Positions 1-8,206 of a stretch of 64,000 nt of DNA are shown here, piece after piece. Source of the stretch: JAJDUF01 sp965238265. GTDB lineage: Bacteria; Chloroflexota; UBA11872; UBA12225; JAJDUF01. Numbering within the stretch: position 1 is the stretch's first letter; every line of letters begins with the position of its first letter. Made by a program: the position numbers and the translations under genes. The notes beneath the pieces were generated by a model, which was given only the letters and a program-made list of their open reading frames with translations, was not told the DNA's origin and searched no databases. The DNA lies in the NCBI GenBank assembly GCA_965238265.1, contig OZ250185.1:2480001-2544000 (forward strand), in the 5' to 3' direction.

Positions 1-1886
1 GGAATCACGCGATCCCCCTCGCTGGCGACGGGCGGCTGCACGCCGGCCTCGGCGGTGAGCTTCAGGACCAGGCCGGGATCGCCAACGTCGCCAAATCCGG
101 CCGAGAGCGTGAAACCGAGCCACGTAAAGCGGCCGTCGGCGGTCCGCACCGCCACCGTGTCAGCACCAATCGAGGCAAGCGCCGCAGTCTCGCCACGTGG
201 TTCGAGCATAGCATAGCCGCACTCCGTAGTGATCGTGGCCGGGCCGTAGGGTGTCTCGACCACGTTGCGTCCCTGGGCGATGTCGTGCTCGGTCACGCGC
301 GAGAAGTCCGCCACCCGCACACCGAACGCGGCTGCAAAGCCTTCTGGTGGCCGGTAGCTCGACTGGCCATCGGCCGAGTACAAGCCAAAGCTGCCCTCAG
401 CCACGAGGCGCGTCTGCGGACTCTCGCGCAAGGTGCCCTCGATCCGCTCGCGGGTCCGCGCGTCCATCAGCGCCACGTTGGGCAGGAACAGCAGGCGATA
501 GCCGGACCAGTCCATCCCCGGCGTGATGATGTCTGCGGGGATACCGTGCGTCCAGAGCGTGCGGTACACCCCACGCAGGTCGGCCAGGAAGCGGTCGCCT
601 TGATCGTTGTACGTGAACAGCTCCTGAGACTTGGGGTGGTAGACAATGCCCACGTCGGCGCGGGGACACGCGAGCGGCAGGTGGGCCTTCAGACCTTCGA
701 TCTGCCGGATCGTCTCGGCGACGGCACGGAAGCGCGGCGTCGGCTCGCCATCCGGCGCGACCAAGTTGTAGCCCGGCCCCTCGAAGCTGAGGTATTCGGG
801 ACGATACTGCCAGAACATCGCCCCGGCCCCACCGGCAGCGAGCGTCATCCAGAGCTGCATCGTCAGCTCGCGGGGATCGGACTGCTTATGCCAGGTGACG
901 CCACCAGGCGACATGCCGGCATAGATCTCCTCGTGCCACCAGCGCCCATTCTTCCCTGCGCTGCGCGACCAGTCGAAGCTGAAGGCCCGATCCGCGAGCT
1001 TGTAGGGGTCCGCGGAGGTGAGCACGTTGTTCGAGGGCATGGACATGCCCCAGCTATCCACGTTCTGCGCGCAACGCTCGTCCCATGGGCGCGGATACCA
1101 GGCGCCGTGGGCGCGGACCTCGTGCCGGGGGTCCAGGGCTTCGACCTCGCCTACCATCCATTGCAGGTGATCCACCAAGTTCTGGTAATGGAACTCACGG
1201 TAGAGCAGCATCTCCACGACATTGTTGTTCGACCGGGGCGGCTGCACGTCTTCCCACCGCCGGTAGCGCCGCAGCAGCCGCTCGTTGAGCTGGTCCAGCG
1301 TGTAGCGCTCGCGTAGCCACGCCTTATACCGAGCGAGTGTGTAGTCGCAGTAGCAGGGGTAGCCATCGGTGATCCTGCTCCACGCCGAGATGATGTTGAT
1401 TCCGTCCCATAGCCCCCAGATCAGCAGATTCGGCCGGTCCTTGTAGCGCTGCACGACGTGGCGGATGAGGCTACCGCCGTATTCCCGCCACGCCGGGTGG
1501 TCGTAGCAGTGCATAGCGCCGCCCTGGGGATAGGCGCCGCTGGCAAACGACTCCGCCCGCTGACCGCGATAGTTCACGACGCGCATATCGGGGAACTCGC
1601 GCGTCAGCCACTCCGGGCAGGCCCCGTGTGTGGCGAGCATGATGTCCATCCACACCGAAAGGCCGTGCTGCGCGGCGAGGTCGAAGAACCGATCGAAGTC
1701 CGCCAGCTCATACTGCCCCGGTCGCGGCTCCATCGCGTTCCAATACGAGGCGCTACGCACGATCCGAAACCCGGCCGCGCTCAACCGGGCAAAGTCACCG
1801 TCCCAGCACTCCTGTTTCGGAGTAGGGACGCGATAATACTCCACCCCAACCGGGAATGGCGTCTCCGGATGCCCCAAACGCTTCAT
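1..1886 (-). CDS. GH42-like beta-galactosidase family protein, 3' end beyond window
   Basis: About 628 codons are open from the ATG at 1886 down to the window edge, so the C-terminus is missing (GH42 enzymes are usually 650-700 residues). The N-terminal TIM barrel begins near residue 12 (GVEYYRVPTPKQECWDGDF), and the family's Cys-x-Cys plus RYKAWLRERYTLDQLN region lies near residues 178-201. A trimerisation/beta-galactosidase middle domain follows. In GH42 enzymes an Asn-Glu pair (acid/base) sits just before the Cys-rich segment; here that place reads IWGLWDGINI (about 156-165), so the acid/base Glu seems lost. The likely nucleophile region WWHEEIYAG is kept. The protein is probably a glycan-active or divergent glycosidase, and activity is doubtful. 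It lies alone on its strand, 447 bp from the next gene. Confidence 0.85.
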   Translation of the reverse strand, partial: MKRLGHPETPFPVGVEYYRVPTPKQECWDGDFARLSAAGFRIVRSASYWNAMEPRPGQYELADFDRFFDLAAQHGLSVWMDIMLATHGACPEWLTREFPDMRVVNYRGQRAESFASGAYPQGGAMHCYDHPAWREYGGSLIRHVVQRYKDRPNLLIWGLWDGINIISAWSRITDGYPCYCDYTLARYKAWLRERYTLDQLNERLLRRYRRWEDVQPPRSNNNVVEMLLYREFHYQNLVDHLQWMVGEVEALDPRHEVRAHGAWYPRPWDERCAQNVDSWGMSMPSNNVLTSADPYKLADRAFSFDWSRSAGKNGRWWHEEIYAGMSPGGVTWHKQSDPRELTMQLWMTLAAGGAGAMFWQYRPEYLSFEGPGYNLVAPDGEPTPRFRAVAETIRQIEGLKAHLPLACPRADVGIVYHPKSQELFTYNDQGDRFLADLRGVYRTLWTHGIPADIITPGMDWSGYRLLFLPNVALMDARTRERIEGTLRESPQTRLVAEGSFGLYSADGQSSYRPPEGFAAAFGVRVADFSRVTEHDIAQGRNVVETPYGPATITTECGYAMLEPRGETAALASIGADTVAVRTADGRFTWLGFTLSAGFGDVGDPGLVLKLTAEAGVQPPVASEGDRVI

Positions 1887-2052
1887 AGTCGCTCCGACCG
1901 GCGGCCGCGGCCCGACGCTCGCGGGAGGCCGGCCAGGATGAAGTATGCACCAAGGGGCAGCGCAGCGAGCACCGCCGCACCATGCGGCCCTATGTCCGTC
2001 ATTGGCAGAAAATAGCTATTTCATAGCTTGTGGTGCGGGTGCAACCCGCATG

Positions 2053-2078
2053 GTCATTCCCGCGAAAGCGGGAATCCA
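2053..2078. repeat. Family A palindromic repeat (cattcccgcg type)
   Basis: A perfect short hairpin with arms attcccgc / gcgggaat around aaa. The same element, with drift, recurs at 15173, 26354, 33399, 44732 and 51678, always between genes. Confidence 0.8.
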
Positions 2079-2101
2079 CTCATTACCACGCCGCTTCTTT
2101 C

Positions 2102-2183
2102 TCAGCATCAGGATGGAAGGATGGGCAGGATGGTAGCCTAATCAATCCGGTCAATCCTCTAATCCTGCGAATCCTGATGCTGA
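2102..2183. repeat. 13-bp inverted repeat flanking atcctg-type short repeats
   Basis: The arms tcagcatcaggat (2102-2114) and atcctgatgctga (2171-2183) are perfect inverted copies. The 56-bp loop contains reiterated ggatgg and aatcct units with about 10-bp phasing, so the whole can fold into a long imperfect hairpin. Similar atcctgtccatcctg motifs occur near 6388. Function unknown; it resembles dispersed REP-like DNA. Confidence 0.7.
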
Positions 2184-2198
2184 CAAAAAGGGTGCCGG

Positions 2199-2220
2199 CC
2201 CCCCCGCTCCGCAGGGGGAC
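2199..2220. repeat. Family C palindromic repeat, partial (ccccgctccgcagggg type)
   Basis: Short hairpin of the type cccccgctccgcaggggg. Fuller copies lie at 6342, 34440, 42748 and 44857. Confidence 0.7.
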
Positions 2221-2265
2221 GTGGGCAACCACAAGGGTTGCCCCTACGGCGGGCCGTCGCGGCCG

Positions 2266-2310
2266 CACACCCCCTCTCCACATGGTGGAGAGGGGGCCGG
2301 GGGGTGAGGC
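2266..2310. repeat. Family B palindromic repeat (ctctccac/gtggagag type)
   Basis: A 12-bp perfect stem (ccccctctccac / gtggagaggggg) followed by the conserved tail ccgggg-gtgaggc. The most frequent intergenic element in the window. Confidence 0.8.
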
Positions 2311-2333
2311 ATGACCCAGTCCGCCTCAGCCCA

Positions 2334-4103
2334 TCACCGCGCCGCGCGCCGCCGCCGCCGGATGAGCATCACGGGCGCCAGCACCACGCCGACGATCACC
2401 GCCAGCGGCACGGCAAACGTGCTCACCCAAATCAGCAGGTCCACCGTACCGCGGGCCACGTCGCCCAGGGTTTCGAAGCTGTCACGGAACGTCTGTCCAG
2501 GACTCCACACCGTGCGGCCGGAGACATCCTCGCGCAGCGCCGCCAGCGACATGTCGGCCCGGTTGTTGTAGGTCACGCGCTCGGTCTCAGCGGCGGCAAT
2601 CACGGCGGCCAACGGCAGCCGCCCCGACTCGACATCAACCCGCACGCTCGCCTCGATGTGATTCTCCTCGTGCGGCCGGACGCGGTCCAAGTCCCAGACG
2701 ATGATGCGCTTGTCCGCATCGTATCTCCCGCCGATGGCACTGACAAAAGTGACCCCAGTCGGCAGCGACAGCCGGATGGACACCCGCTCTGCATCACCGT
2801 TACCGGCGTTCGCGTACAGCAGCGCCAGGTTTGCCGTGTCGCCCTGCGCCACCGCCGACGGTGCATGGAGGACCGTCAGCGTCAGGTCCGGCTCGAACGT
2901 CAGCTTGGCCGTGGCAGCATTATTGGACTCGTCGGCGTCGGGGGTACCGGCCCGGATAGCCGCATCCAGCGTCAGAACGCGGGTAGCCGATTCGAACCGC
3001 AGCAGGGTGGAGAACGCGCCCTGGTCACTGGGGTGCAGCTCGCTGATCTCCCAGGTCACGACCCGCGTCGCCGGATCGTAGATGCCACTACCGCGCGCCT
3101 CGACGAAAGCTACCTGCTCGGGCAGAGTGAGCGTCACCACGACATCTTTCGCCCGCACGCTGCCATCGTTGCGATAGGTCAGGCGGAACGCGCTCTCGCC
3201 GTATACGAAGGGCACGCCCTGCGGGACCAGCTCCAATGACAAGTCCGGCGGGGGATGCAGTTGTACCCGCATGGTGGCCAGGGCCACGCGGTCTTCGAGC
3301 ACGTTGAGTTGTCCGCGCAGGCGCTCGATCTCGCCGCGGATGCGCTGGAGACGATCCTGGATTTCGAGGATGTCCTGCACCTTCTCCGCCCGCTTGAAGA
3401 GCACTAGGAACTGCTCCTCGGCCGCCTCCAGGTTCCGCAGCCGGATGTTGAGGTCGGTATACGCTTCGGTCACGTCCTCGGCGCGGGTCTGCTCCTCGAG
3501 CACCTCGACCGCGAGCGCCTTCAGGTCCGCCACCGCCTCATCGAACGCAGCGGCCGGAATACGCAGGGTGACGACGGAAGGCCGGCGGTCACGCACCGGC
3601 TTGATCTCGGAGTTGGCAAAGAAGGCACCGGGAATATCGGCTACCAGGTCGCGGATGGACGCGACCGCATCCTCCAGGTCCGCCACCATCAGCACGAGCG
3701 TGCCGTTCCGGATGATCTGACGGTCGCTCGTGGCAATCTCCTGAAGCACGGCCCGCTGGGATGCCGCAGCACTCGCCGGGGCAGCAGCCGCTAGCTTGGC
3801 TGCGGCCGGCTGCGCGACGACTTTCTCGACCACGACCTCGACGACCTTCTCGACGACGACCGGCCGCTCGACCACAACGGTCCGGTCAGCCGCGACTCTG
3901 GCGCCGGCTGCTCCCGCTGCACCGGCCGGCCCGGCCGGGCCGCGAGGCCCCGCTGAGTCAGCTGCCTCCGTCCGGACCTGCATGAGGCTGGCCTCCTCGA
4001 ACGCACCGGGCCTACGGGCCACCGCCAACGCGACAACGACCACGCCGAGGAGCAAGACCGCGACCACAACACGCCGCCGACCCGTTGCTAGAAACCGTCT
4101 CAT
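2334..4103 (-). CDS. DUF4349 domain membrane-anchored surface protein with DUF11-like repeats
   Basis: 589 residues from the ATG at 4103, which has a GGGAGAG ribosome site; a longer frame to 4340 lacks one. Order: positively charged N-terminus and membrane segment (12-29); six Gly-x-y collagen-like triplets (about 52-69); a VVVERPVVVEKVVEVVVEKVV stalk-like stretch (76-96); a DUF4349 domain (about 122-330) with a coiled-coil part (LEAAEEQFLVLFKRAEKVQD); two DUF11/CARDB-like beta domains, each with a GDT/NDGS-type strand pattern; a C-terminal membrane helix; and an RRRRR cytoplasmic tail. DUF4349 proteins are envelope proteins of unknown role. It has two possible membrane anchors, so the middle is probably outside the cell. 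Function unproven. Confidence 0.88.
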   Translation of the reverse strand: MRRFLATGRRRVVVAVLLLGVVVVALAVARRPGAFEEASLMQVRTEAADSAGPRGPAGPAGAAGAAGARVAADRTVVVERPVVVEKVVEVVVEKVVAQPAAAKLAAAAPASAAASQRAVLQEIATSDRQIIRNGTLVLMVADLEDAVASIRDLVADIPGAFFANSEIKPVRDRRPSVVTLRIPAAAFDEAVADLKALAVEVLEEQTRAEDVTEAYTDLNIRLRNLEAAEEQFLVLFKRAEKVQDILEIQDRLQRIRGEIERLRGQLNVLEDRVALATMRVQLHPPPDLSLELVPQGVPFVYGESAFRLTYRNDGSVRAKDVVVTLTLPEQVAFVEARGSGIYDPATRVVTWEISELHPSDQGAFSTLLRFESATRVLTLDAAIRAGTPDADESNNAATAKLTFEPDLTLTVLHAPSAVAQGDTANLALLYANAGNGDAERVSIRLSLPTGVTFVSAIGGRYDADKRIIVWDLDRVRPHEENHIEASVRVDVESGRLPLAAVIAAAETERVTYNNRADMSLAALREDVSGRTVWSPGQTFRDSFETLGDVARGTVDLLIWVSTFAVPLAVIVGVVLAPVMLIRRRRRAAR

Positions 4104-4220
4104 GGTACTCTCCCTATCCCGGCCACTACGTCTTGCGCCATACCTCACGGCGCAGCCGCCCTGCAGCGAGCGACAACGGGACCTAGACGCCCCAGACAAC
4201 GAGAAAGTTCCCGCCGAACC

Positions 4221-4260
4221 TCCCCTCTCCGCATGGTGGAGAGGGGGCCGGGGGTGAGGC
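4221..4260. repeat. Family B palindromic repeat
   Basis: cccctctccgcatggtggagaggg core plus the ccgggggtgaggc tail, lying between the DUF4349 gene and the esterase gene (both minus strand). Confidence 0.8.
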
Positions 4261-4269
4261 CCGAGCTCC

Positions 4270-5904
4270 CTACCCTCGAACAGCCCGCACGCGCCCCTCA
4301 ACCGCCGCCTCGATCCGCCCGGACCGCACGGCGTGGGCATAGAGCGCGGCCCGGAAGGGTACGTCCGTAATCCGATAGGGCAGCGTCTCGCGGTGACCGG
4401 ACAGGAACATCGAGCGGCCCTGCCCTCGCTCCGGGACGTGTCCCTCCAGCACGACGCGATACCGGCGCTCCGGGTCGAGTGTGTACAGCACGATCCGCTG
4501 CCCCACCGGCCAGGCCCAATCGAACGTGTAGCTGGCGCCGGACAGCTGTACGAGAAACTGAAGTCCCTCGCCAGGGTCGCGGATATTGGCTTCCAGTACG
4601 TTCAGGAGGTCGCTCCCCCGCAGCTCCGCTACCACCAGGTACTGCTCGAACGGACGGCTGCACTGGATCAGGTCTACCTCGTCCACCGTACCCGCCGGTA
4701 AGGGCAGCCCCCGATACGAGCGGCGATTGTACAAGGCGAGATCGGCCCCGGTCGCCAGCCGCATCGCGTCGGCGATCCAGCTCGCCAGCGGCGCCTCTAT
4801 CCCGTCCATCGCGAGCGCCGCCGGCGCCTCGGCAACGGGATGGGTGCGGTAGGCCGTGAGCGACCGCTGCCGGCGCGGCGCCATCACCACCTGCCACCGC
4901 CCCGCCCGCTTGGTCAGCCACAGCTCTTGGTCGGCGGCGACGACGCCCTCGAAGACCGCTTGCCCTTCTATCTCCAGCGCCAACGGCCGCGCCAAGTCAA
5001 CGAGCGCCGGATCGGGGAGCACGGCCACGCCGGTCAGGTTGTCGGTAGCGAGACGGAGCCTATTGGGACCAATAATCTGGGCATGCACGGTGCCGATAGT
5101 CCCCGGTCGCTCAATGGCGTCAATGGCGGTCCAGTACGCCTGACCGTGCAAGGGCAGCGCCGCGCTGAAGCTATATCCTGACGGGTGTCGCCGGACCCGC
5201 TGCCGCACCAGCCAGGCAATGACGCCATCGTAATACTCCGGCACGAAGTCGGCGTGCCCGCGGCCGGCGCGGATATCGAGGCGCGTCGGGAAGTTGAGGC
5301 GCTCCATGCGGTCGGCGACAAGTCGCCCGCCCAACTGGAAGTTGCGGTCGTGCTCGCCGCCGATGCACCAGAACGGCAGGTGCTCACCGTTGGCCGCCAG
5401 CCAGGGGAAGCTATACGCCGCGCCCATCGGGGCCGCGGCCGCGAAGTAGTCGGGATAGTGCAAGGCCAGCTCGGAGGACCCGGTGCCGCCCATCGAGAGG
5501 CCCGTCACCGAGATACGCTCCGGGTCTACGCGATAGCGCCGCTGCACGTCGGCTACCGCGCAAAACACGTCGTTCTCGCCGATGCCCCGAAACTCGGTGA
5601 TCCCGCGGCCGAAGGGCGTGACGAGCAGCGCCCCGTGGCGCTCGGCAGCCCAGAGCGGAGCCGCGTTTTCGTCGGCGGTGTAGTGCTCCGAGGTCTGGCC
5701 GACATACTCCGGCGACAAGCCCGCCGAAGTCCCGTGCAGATTGATGACCAGCGGCCAGGGCTGGCTACCGTCATAGCCGGCCGGCACGTAGAGGGCATAC
5801 GGCTGGTCGGTGTCGTCAATCTCGGAGCAGTAGCTCAGGCGGAGGTCCTGCCCCGGCGGCGGATGCGTGGCCAGCCTGGTATCGCCCGGCGGAAGCTTAG
5901 GCAC
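4270..5904 (-). CDS. Alpha/beta-hydrolase (esterase/PHB-depolymerase-like) fused to a 5'-nucleotidase C-terminal domain
   Basis: 544 residues from a GTG at 5904. Residues 20-240 are an alpha/beta hydrolase: oxyanion region NLHGTS (55-60), nucleophile elbow GLSMGG (Ser137), probable acid in GGEHD (Asp186) and His in GRGHAD (His217). A linker beta region follows (about 245-345). Residues about 372-505 match the 5'-nucleotidase C-terminal domain (LASWIADAMRLATGADLALYN, then G-T-V...PFEQYLVVAELRGSDLLNVLE). In true 5'-nucleotidases this domain binds the nucleoside and follows a metallophosphatase domain, which is absent here. No signal peptide is visible. The fusion suggests an esterase with a borrowed ligand-binding module; the substrate is unknown. 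Confidence 0.85.
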   Translation of the reverse strand: MPKLPPGDTRLATHPPPGQDLRLSYCSEIDDTDQPYALYVPAGYDGSQPWPLVINLHGTSAGLSPEYVGQTSEHYTADENAAPLWAAERHGALLVTPFGRGITEFRGIGENDVFCAVADVQRRYRVDPERISVTGLSMGGTGSSELALHYPDYFAAAAPMGAAYSFPWLAANGEHLPFWCIGGEHDRNFQLGGRLVADRMERLNFPTRLDIRAGRGHADFVPEYYDGVIAWLVRQRVRRHPSGYSFSAALPLHGQAYWTAIDAIERPGTIGTVHAQIIGPNRLRLATDNLTGVAVLPDPALVDLARPLALEIEGQAVFEGVVAADQELWLTKRAGRWQVVMAPRRQRSLTAYRTHPVAEAPAALAMDGIEAPLASWIADAMRLATGADLALYNRRSYRGLPLPAGTVDEVDLIQCSRPFEQYLVVAELRGSDLLNVLEANIRDPGEGLQFLVQLSGASYTFDWAWPVGQRIVLYTLDPERRYRVVLEGHVPERGQGRSMFLSGHRETLPYRITDVPFRAALYAHAVRSGRIEAAVEGRVRAVRG

Positions 5905-5939
5905 TGTCTCTATACTCCAACCGCGTCTTCACGGGCAGC

Positions 5940-6230
5940 CTACCACGCGCCGCCCACGCCGTCAGCGTCTACCACCCGCTGGCGCAACAGCCACACCAAC
6001 ACCGCGCCAGTAATGGCTCCGCCCACAAGCCCGCCTACACCCCAGAGTACCGCGACCAGGAGCACGATCAGGGCCTCGTCCATCTCCCCGATGACACCGC
6101 CGAAAAGGACGATAGCCGGCCCTACAACCCAACCTACACCCCAACCCACCACGCTGGCCAGCACCCACCAGAGCCACAATCGCCAGCCCACGCCCCGCGG
6201 CGGCTCGCTGGCACCGGTCCGCTCGGCCAT
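5940..6230 (-). CDS. Small membrane protein, unknown function
   Basis: 96 residues from MAERTG. There are two or three hydrophobic helices: WLWWVLASVVGWGVGWVVG, IVLFGGVIGEM and ALIVLLVAVLWGVGGLVGGAITGAVLVWLL. Gly-rich GxxxG-like spacing suggests tight helix packing. No enzyme motif. It sits 35 bp upstream of the esterase gene on the same strand and could share its transcript. A start 7 codons earlier (6251) is possible. Confidence 0.6.
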   Translation of the reverse strand: MAERTGASEPPRGVGWRLWLWWVLASVVGWGVGWVVGPAIVLFGGVIGEMDEALIVLLVAVLWGVGGLVGGAITGAVLVWLLRQRVVDADGVGGAW

Positions 6231-6270
6231 CCGCCCCCTGCCTGCGCGCAAAGTGGGTATGGGTCAGTCC

Positions 6271-6381
6271 CTCACCCTCCCCCGTTGCGACAGGGGAGGG
6301 AACACGCCGCACCTCCCCCGCCGCAGCGGCGCCAGAAACGACGTCCCCCTGCGAAGCGGGGGGACCATAGGGGGGCCATCC
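6271..6381. repeat. Composite palindromic repeat (family B-prime joined to family C)
   Basis: Two hairpins in a fixed order: ccctcccccgttgcgacaggg-type at about 6277-6300, then gtccccctgcgaagcggggg plus the accataggggggcc tail at 6342-6379. The same composite occurs in opposite orientation at 34436-34523, including the matching inter-hairpin words (gggagggaacacgcc / ggcgtgttccctccc). Confidence 0.75.
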
Positions 6382-6451
6382 CCCTCCCCATCCTGTCCAT
6401 CCTGTGTATCCATGTGAATACCTTACCCCTGCGGCGCCGGCTGCCAAACGG

Positions 6452-6457
6452 TATCAT
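6452..6457 (+). promoter_or_regulatory. Possible -10 (TATCAT) of the first amidohydrolase gene
   Basis: TATCAT ends 10 bp before the ATG at 6468, so a transcript from it would be nearly leaderless. This fits the lack of a ribosome site there. No -35 box is visible, so this is weak. Confidence 0.25.
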
Positions 6458-6467
6458 TGAGCGTGTG

Positions 6468-7241
6468 ATGAGCCAAACACAACCCGCAGCCGCCCTCTTC
6501 GATGCCAACTGCGCCTTGGGCATGGTGTCCCAGCCGGGACCGGCGGGGGCGTTCCTCGCGGCCGATGAGCTGCTGGCGCATCAGGCCCGCTACGGTATTA
6601 CCCGTGCGCTCCCGTTTCATACGCTCGCCTTGGAAGAGCACCCGGCCACCGGCAACGCCAAGCTCCTCGCGGCCATCGAGGGCCATGCCGCGCTTCAGCC
6701 GTCGTGGATCGCCCTGCCGCACCACACCGGCGAGTTTCCCGATCCGGCCACGCTGCTCGCCGAGGCGCGGAGCGCTGGCGTGCGAGCACTGCGCCTGTTC
6801 CCGGACGACCACAAGTACCCGGTGGACGACTGGATGCTGGGCGACTTCTTTGCGGCCGTCGCCGGGCAGGTGCCGCTGTTCTGGCACATTGCTCGCCTCG
6901 ACACTCCCACTGCGCGCGACCTCTACCGCGTCTGCTCGCAGTATCCCCGGCTGCAAGTCGTCGTCTGCGACGTGGACAAGTCCATCCCGCGCCTCATTAC
7001 GCCACTGCTGCGTCAGCTACCCAACCTCTGGCTAGAGACCGGTGGCTTCCGCACGTACCGCGGGATCGAGTTCCTCGCGGGAGCGGTCGGCGCCGACCGG
7101 CTGATTTTCGGAACCCGCCTACCCTGGCAATCGGTCGGCGGACCACATGCCGAGCTACAGTACGCGCACCTGGAACCGGCGGTACGTACACAGATCGGCG
7201 CACACAATCTCGACCGCCTGCTGGCAACGGCCGCCTGGTAG
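6468..7241 (+). CDS. Amidohydrolase-2 family protein lacking the metal ligands (probable pseudo-enzyme)
   Basis: 257 residues with the TIM-barrel layout of the amidohydrolase-2 family and clear kinship to the next gene. The usual D-x-H-x-H after strand 1 reads LFDANCALG; the strand-5/6 His of the neighbour (VWAHAIWS) reads VVCDVDKS; the C-terminal GSDYP reads GTRLP. Only the mid-barrel His (FWHIAR) is kept. It therefore probably cannot bind the usual divalent metal. The ATG at 6468 is preferred (GTG at 6465 also possible); no Shine-Dalgarno is visible. It ends 10 bp before the canonical paralogue starts, so the two are probably co-expressed and may form a heteromer. Confidence 0.85.
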   Translation: MSQTQPAAALFDANCALGMVSQPGPAGAFLAADELLAHQARYGITRALPFHTLALEEHPATGNAKLLAAIEGHAALQPSWIALPHHTGEFPDPATLLAEARSAGVRALRLFPDDHKYPVDDWMLGDFFAAVAGQVPLFWHIARLDTPTARDLYRVCSQYPRLQVVVCDVDKSIPRLITPLLRQLPNLWLETGGFRTYRGIEFLAGAVGADRLIFGTRLPWQSVGGPHAELQYAHLEPAVRTQIGAHNLDRLLATAAW

Positions 7242-7251
7242 GAGCAACACG

Positions 7252-8076
7252 ATGACCGCTACGCCCCACCATCATCATCATCACCAAGCCCACCAGCACG
7301 ACTCCTTCGCCGACCGGGCCGTGCATGGCGATCCGCTGGAGGACCTGGTCATAGATATCCACTGCCACCCCGGCGTCGGTCGCAACTTCTACTGGCATGG
7401 CGGCGACGTGGATGACATGGTCCGCACGATGGACACGACGGGCGTAGACTACGCCTGCTTCAGCGCCTACGCTGCCATCGGCCCGGACTTCATCGGGGGC
7501 AATGACCTGGTGGCCGCGGCCATCCGGCGTCATCCGACGCGGGTGCTAGGGTGCGTGGTACCCAACCCCCGCTACCCGGAGCTAGTGGTACCGGAGCTGC
7601 GGCGCCGGGTGGAGGATCAGGGCTTTCGCGGCATCAAGATTCATCCCAGCAGCCACAACTATCGCGTGCTTGGAGCGAACTACGAGCCGGTCTACGAGTA
7701 CGCCGACGACCACCGCCTCCCGATCCTGAGCCACACGTATGATTCCCCGGCGACGGTCGCCAAGCTGGCCAAGACGTACCCGAACGCCACGTTCGTCTGG
7801 GCGCACGCAATTTGGTCCCACCTGCGGACGCCCGACCTGGCGACGGTGGTCCGCGATCACCCGAACGTCTTGGTGGAGATGGCCGGGTCGGGGAACGTGC
7901 GCGGGACGATTGAGGACTTTGTGCGTGTGGCCGGGGCCGAGCACGTCGTGTTTGGCTCCGACTATCCGGTGCTAGGTCAGGCCTGGCAGCTTGGCCAAGT
8001 GGCTCATGCCGATCTGCCGGCGGCCGCCAAGCGCAAGATTTTCGGCCAAAACCTCCGCGCCGTCCTCGGCCTCTAG
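7252..8076 (+). CDS. Amidohydrolase-2 family metal-dependent hydrolase
   Basis: 274 residues. The ATG at 7252 follows a GGAG ribosome site that overlaps the end of the previous gene. The metal site is intact: DIHCHPG (D-x-H-x-H) near residue 38, KIHPSSHNY (Lys/His after strand 4), LSHTYDS, VWAHAIWS and the GSDYP Asp near the C-terminus. Members hydrolyse or decarboxylate small carboxylates and lactones. The exact substrate cannot be read from sequence. The protein begins with a native run of six histidines (residues 6-11) plus further His (HQH), a possible metal-loading tail. Confidence 0.92.
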   Translation: MTATPHHHHHHQAHQHDSFADRAVHGDPLEDLVIDIHCHPGVGRNFYWHGGDVDDMVRTMDTTGVDYACFSAYAAIGPDFIGGNDLVAAAIRRHPTRVLGCVVPNPRYPELVVPELRRRVEDQGFRGIKIHPSSHNYRVLGANYEPVYEYADDHRLPILSHTYDSPATVAKLAKTYPNATFVWAHAIWSHLRTPDLATVVRDHPNVLVEMAGSGNVRGTIEDFVRVAGAEHVVFGSDYPVLGQAWQLGQVAHADLPAAAKRKIFGQNLRAVLGL

Positions 8077-8129
8077 CCACTACGCAGACGAACGCGGTAG
8101 CGCCAGTGTACGCAGAGCCATGACCGCGA

Positions 8130-8138
8130 TGGTACAAT
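8130..8138 (+). promoter_or_regulatory. Extended -10 promoter of the PIN operon
   Basis: TGgTACAAT is an extended -10 element with no clear -35. Transcription would begin near 8145, giving a leader of about 60 nt for the gene at 8207. Confidence 0.5.
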
Positions 8139-8206
8139 CTATCCAGAATGGGTGTTCTGTTCCGCGTGCAACGGTAGAGCACCATCAGGACAAGGATGCG
8201 CGAGCC

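Larger units (their letters stand above)
1887..2333. other. Gene-free stretch rich in short palindromic repeats
   Basis: No convincing coding frame is present. The stretch holds four distinct repeat elements, listed separately, and otherwise nothing I recognise. The two flanking genes both point left, so it contains the upstream region of the GH42-like gene and the downstream region of none (the DUF4349 gene ends at 2334). Confidence 0.7.

Noticed and set aside
285..1316. 343-codon plus-strand open frame
   Set aside because: It is antisense to the GH42-like gene. Its translation is rich in Arg, His and Pro with no domain, typical of high-GC shadow frames.
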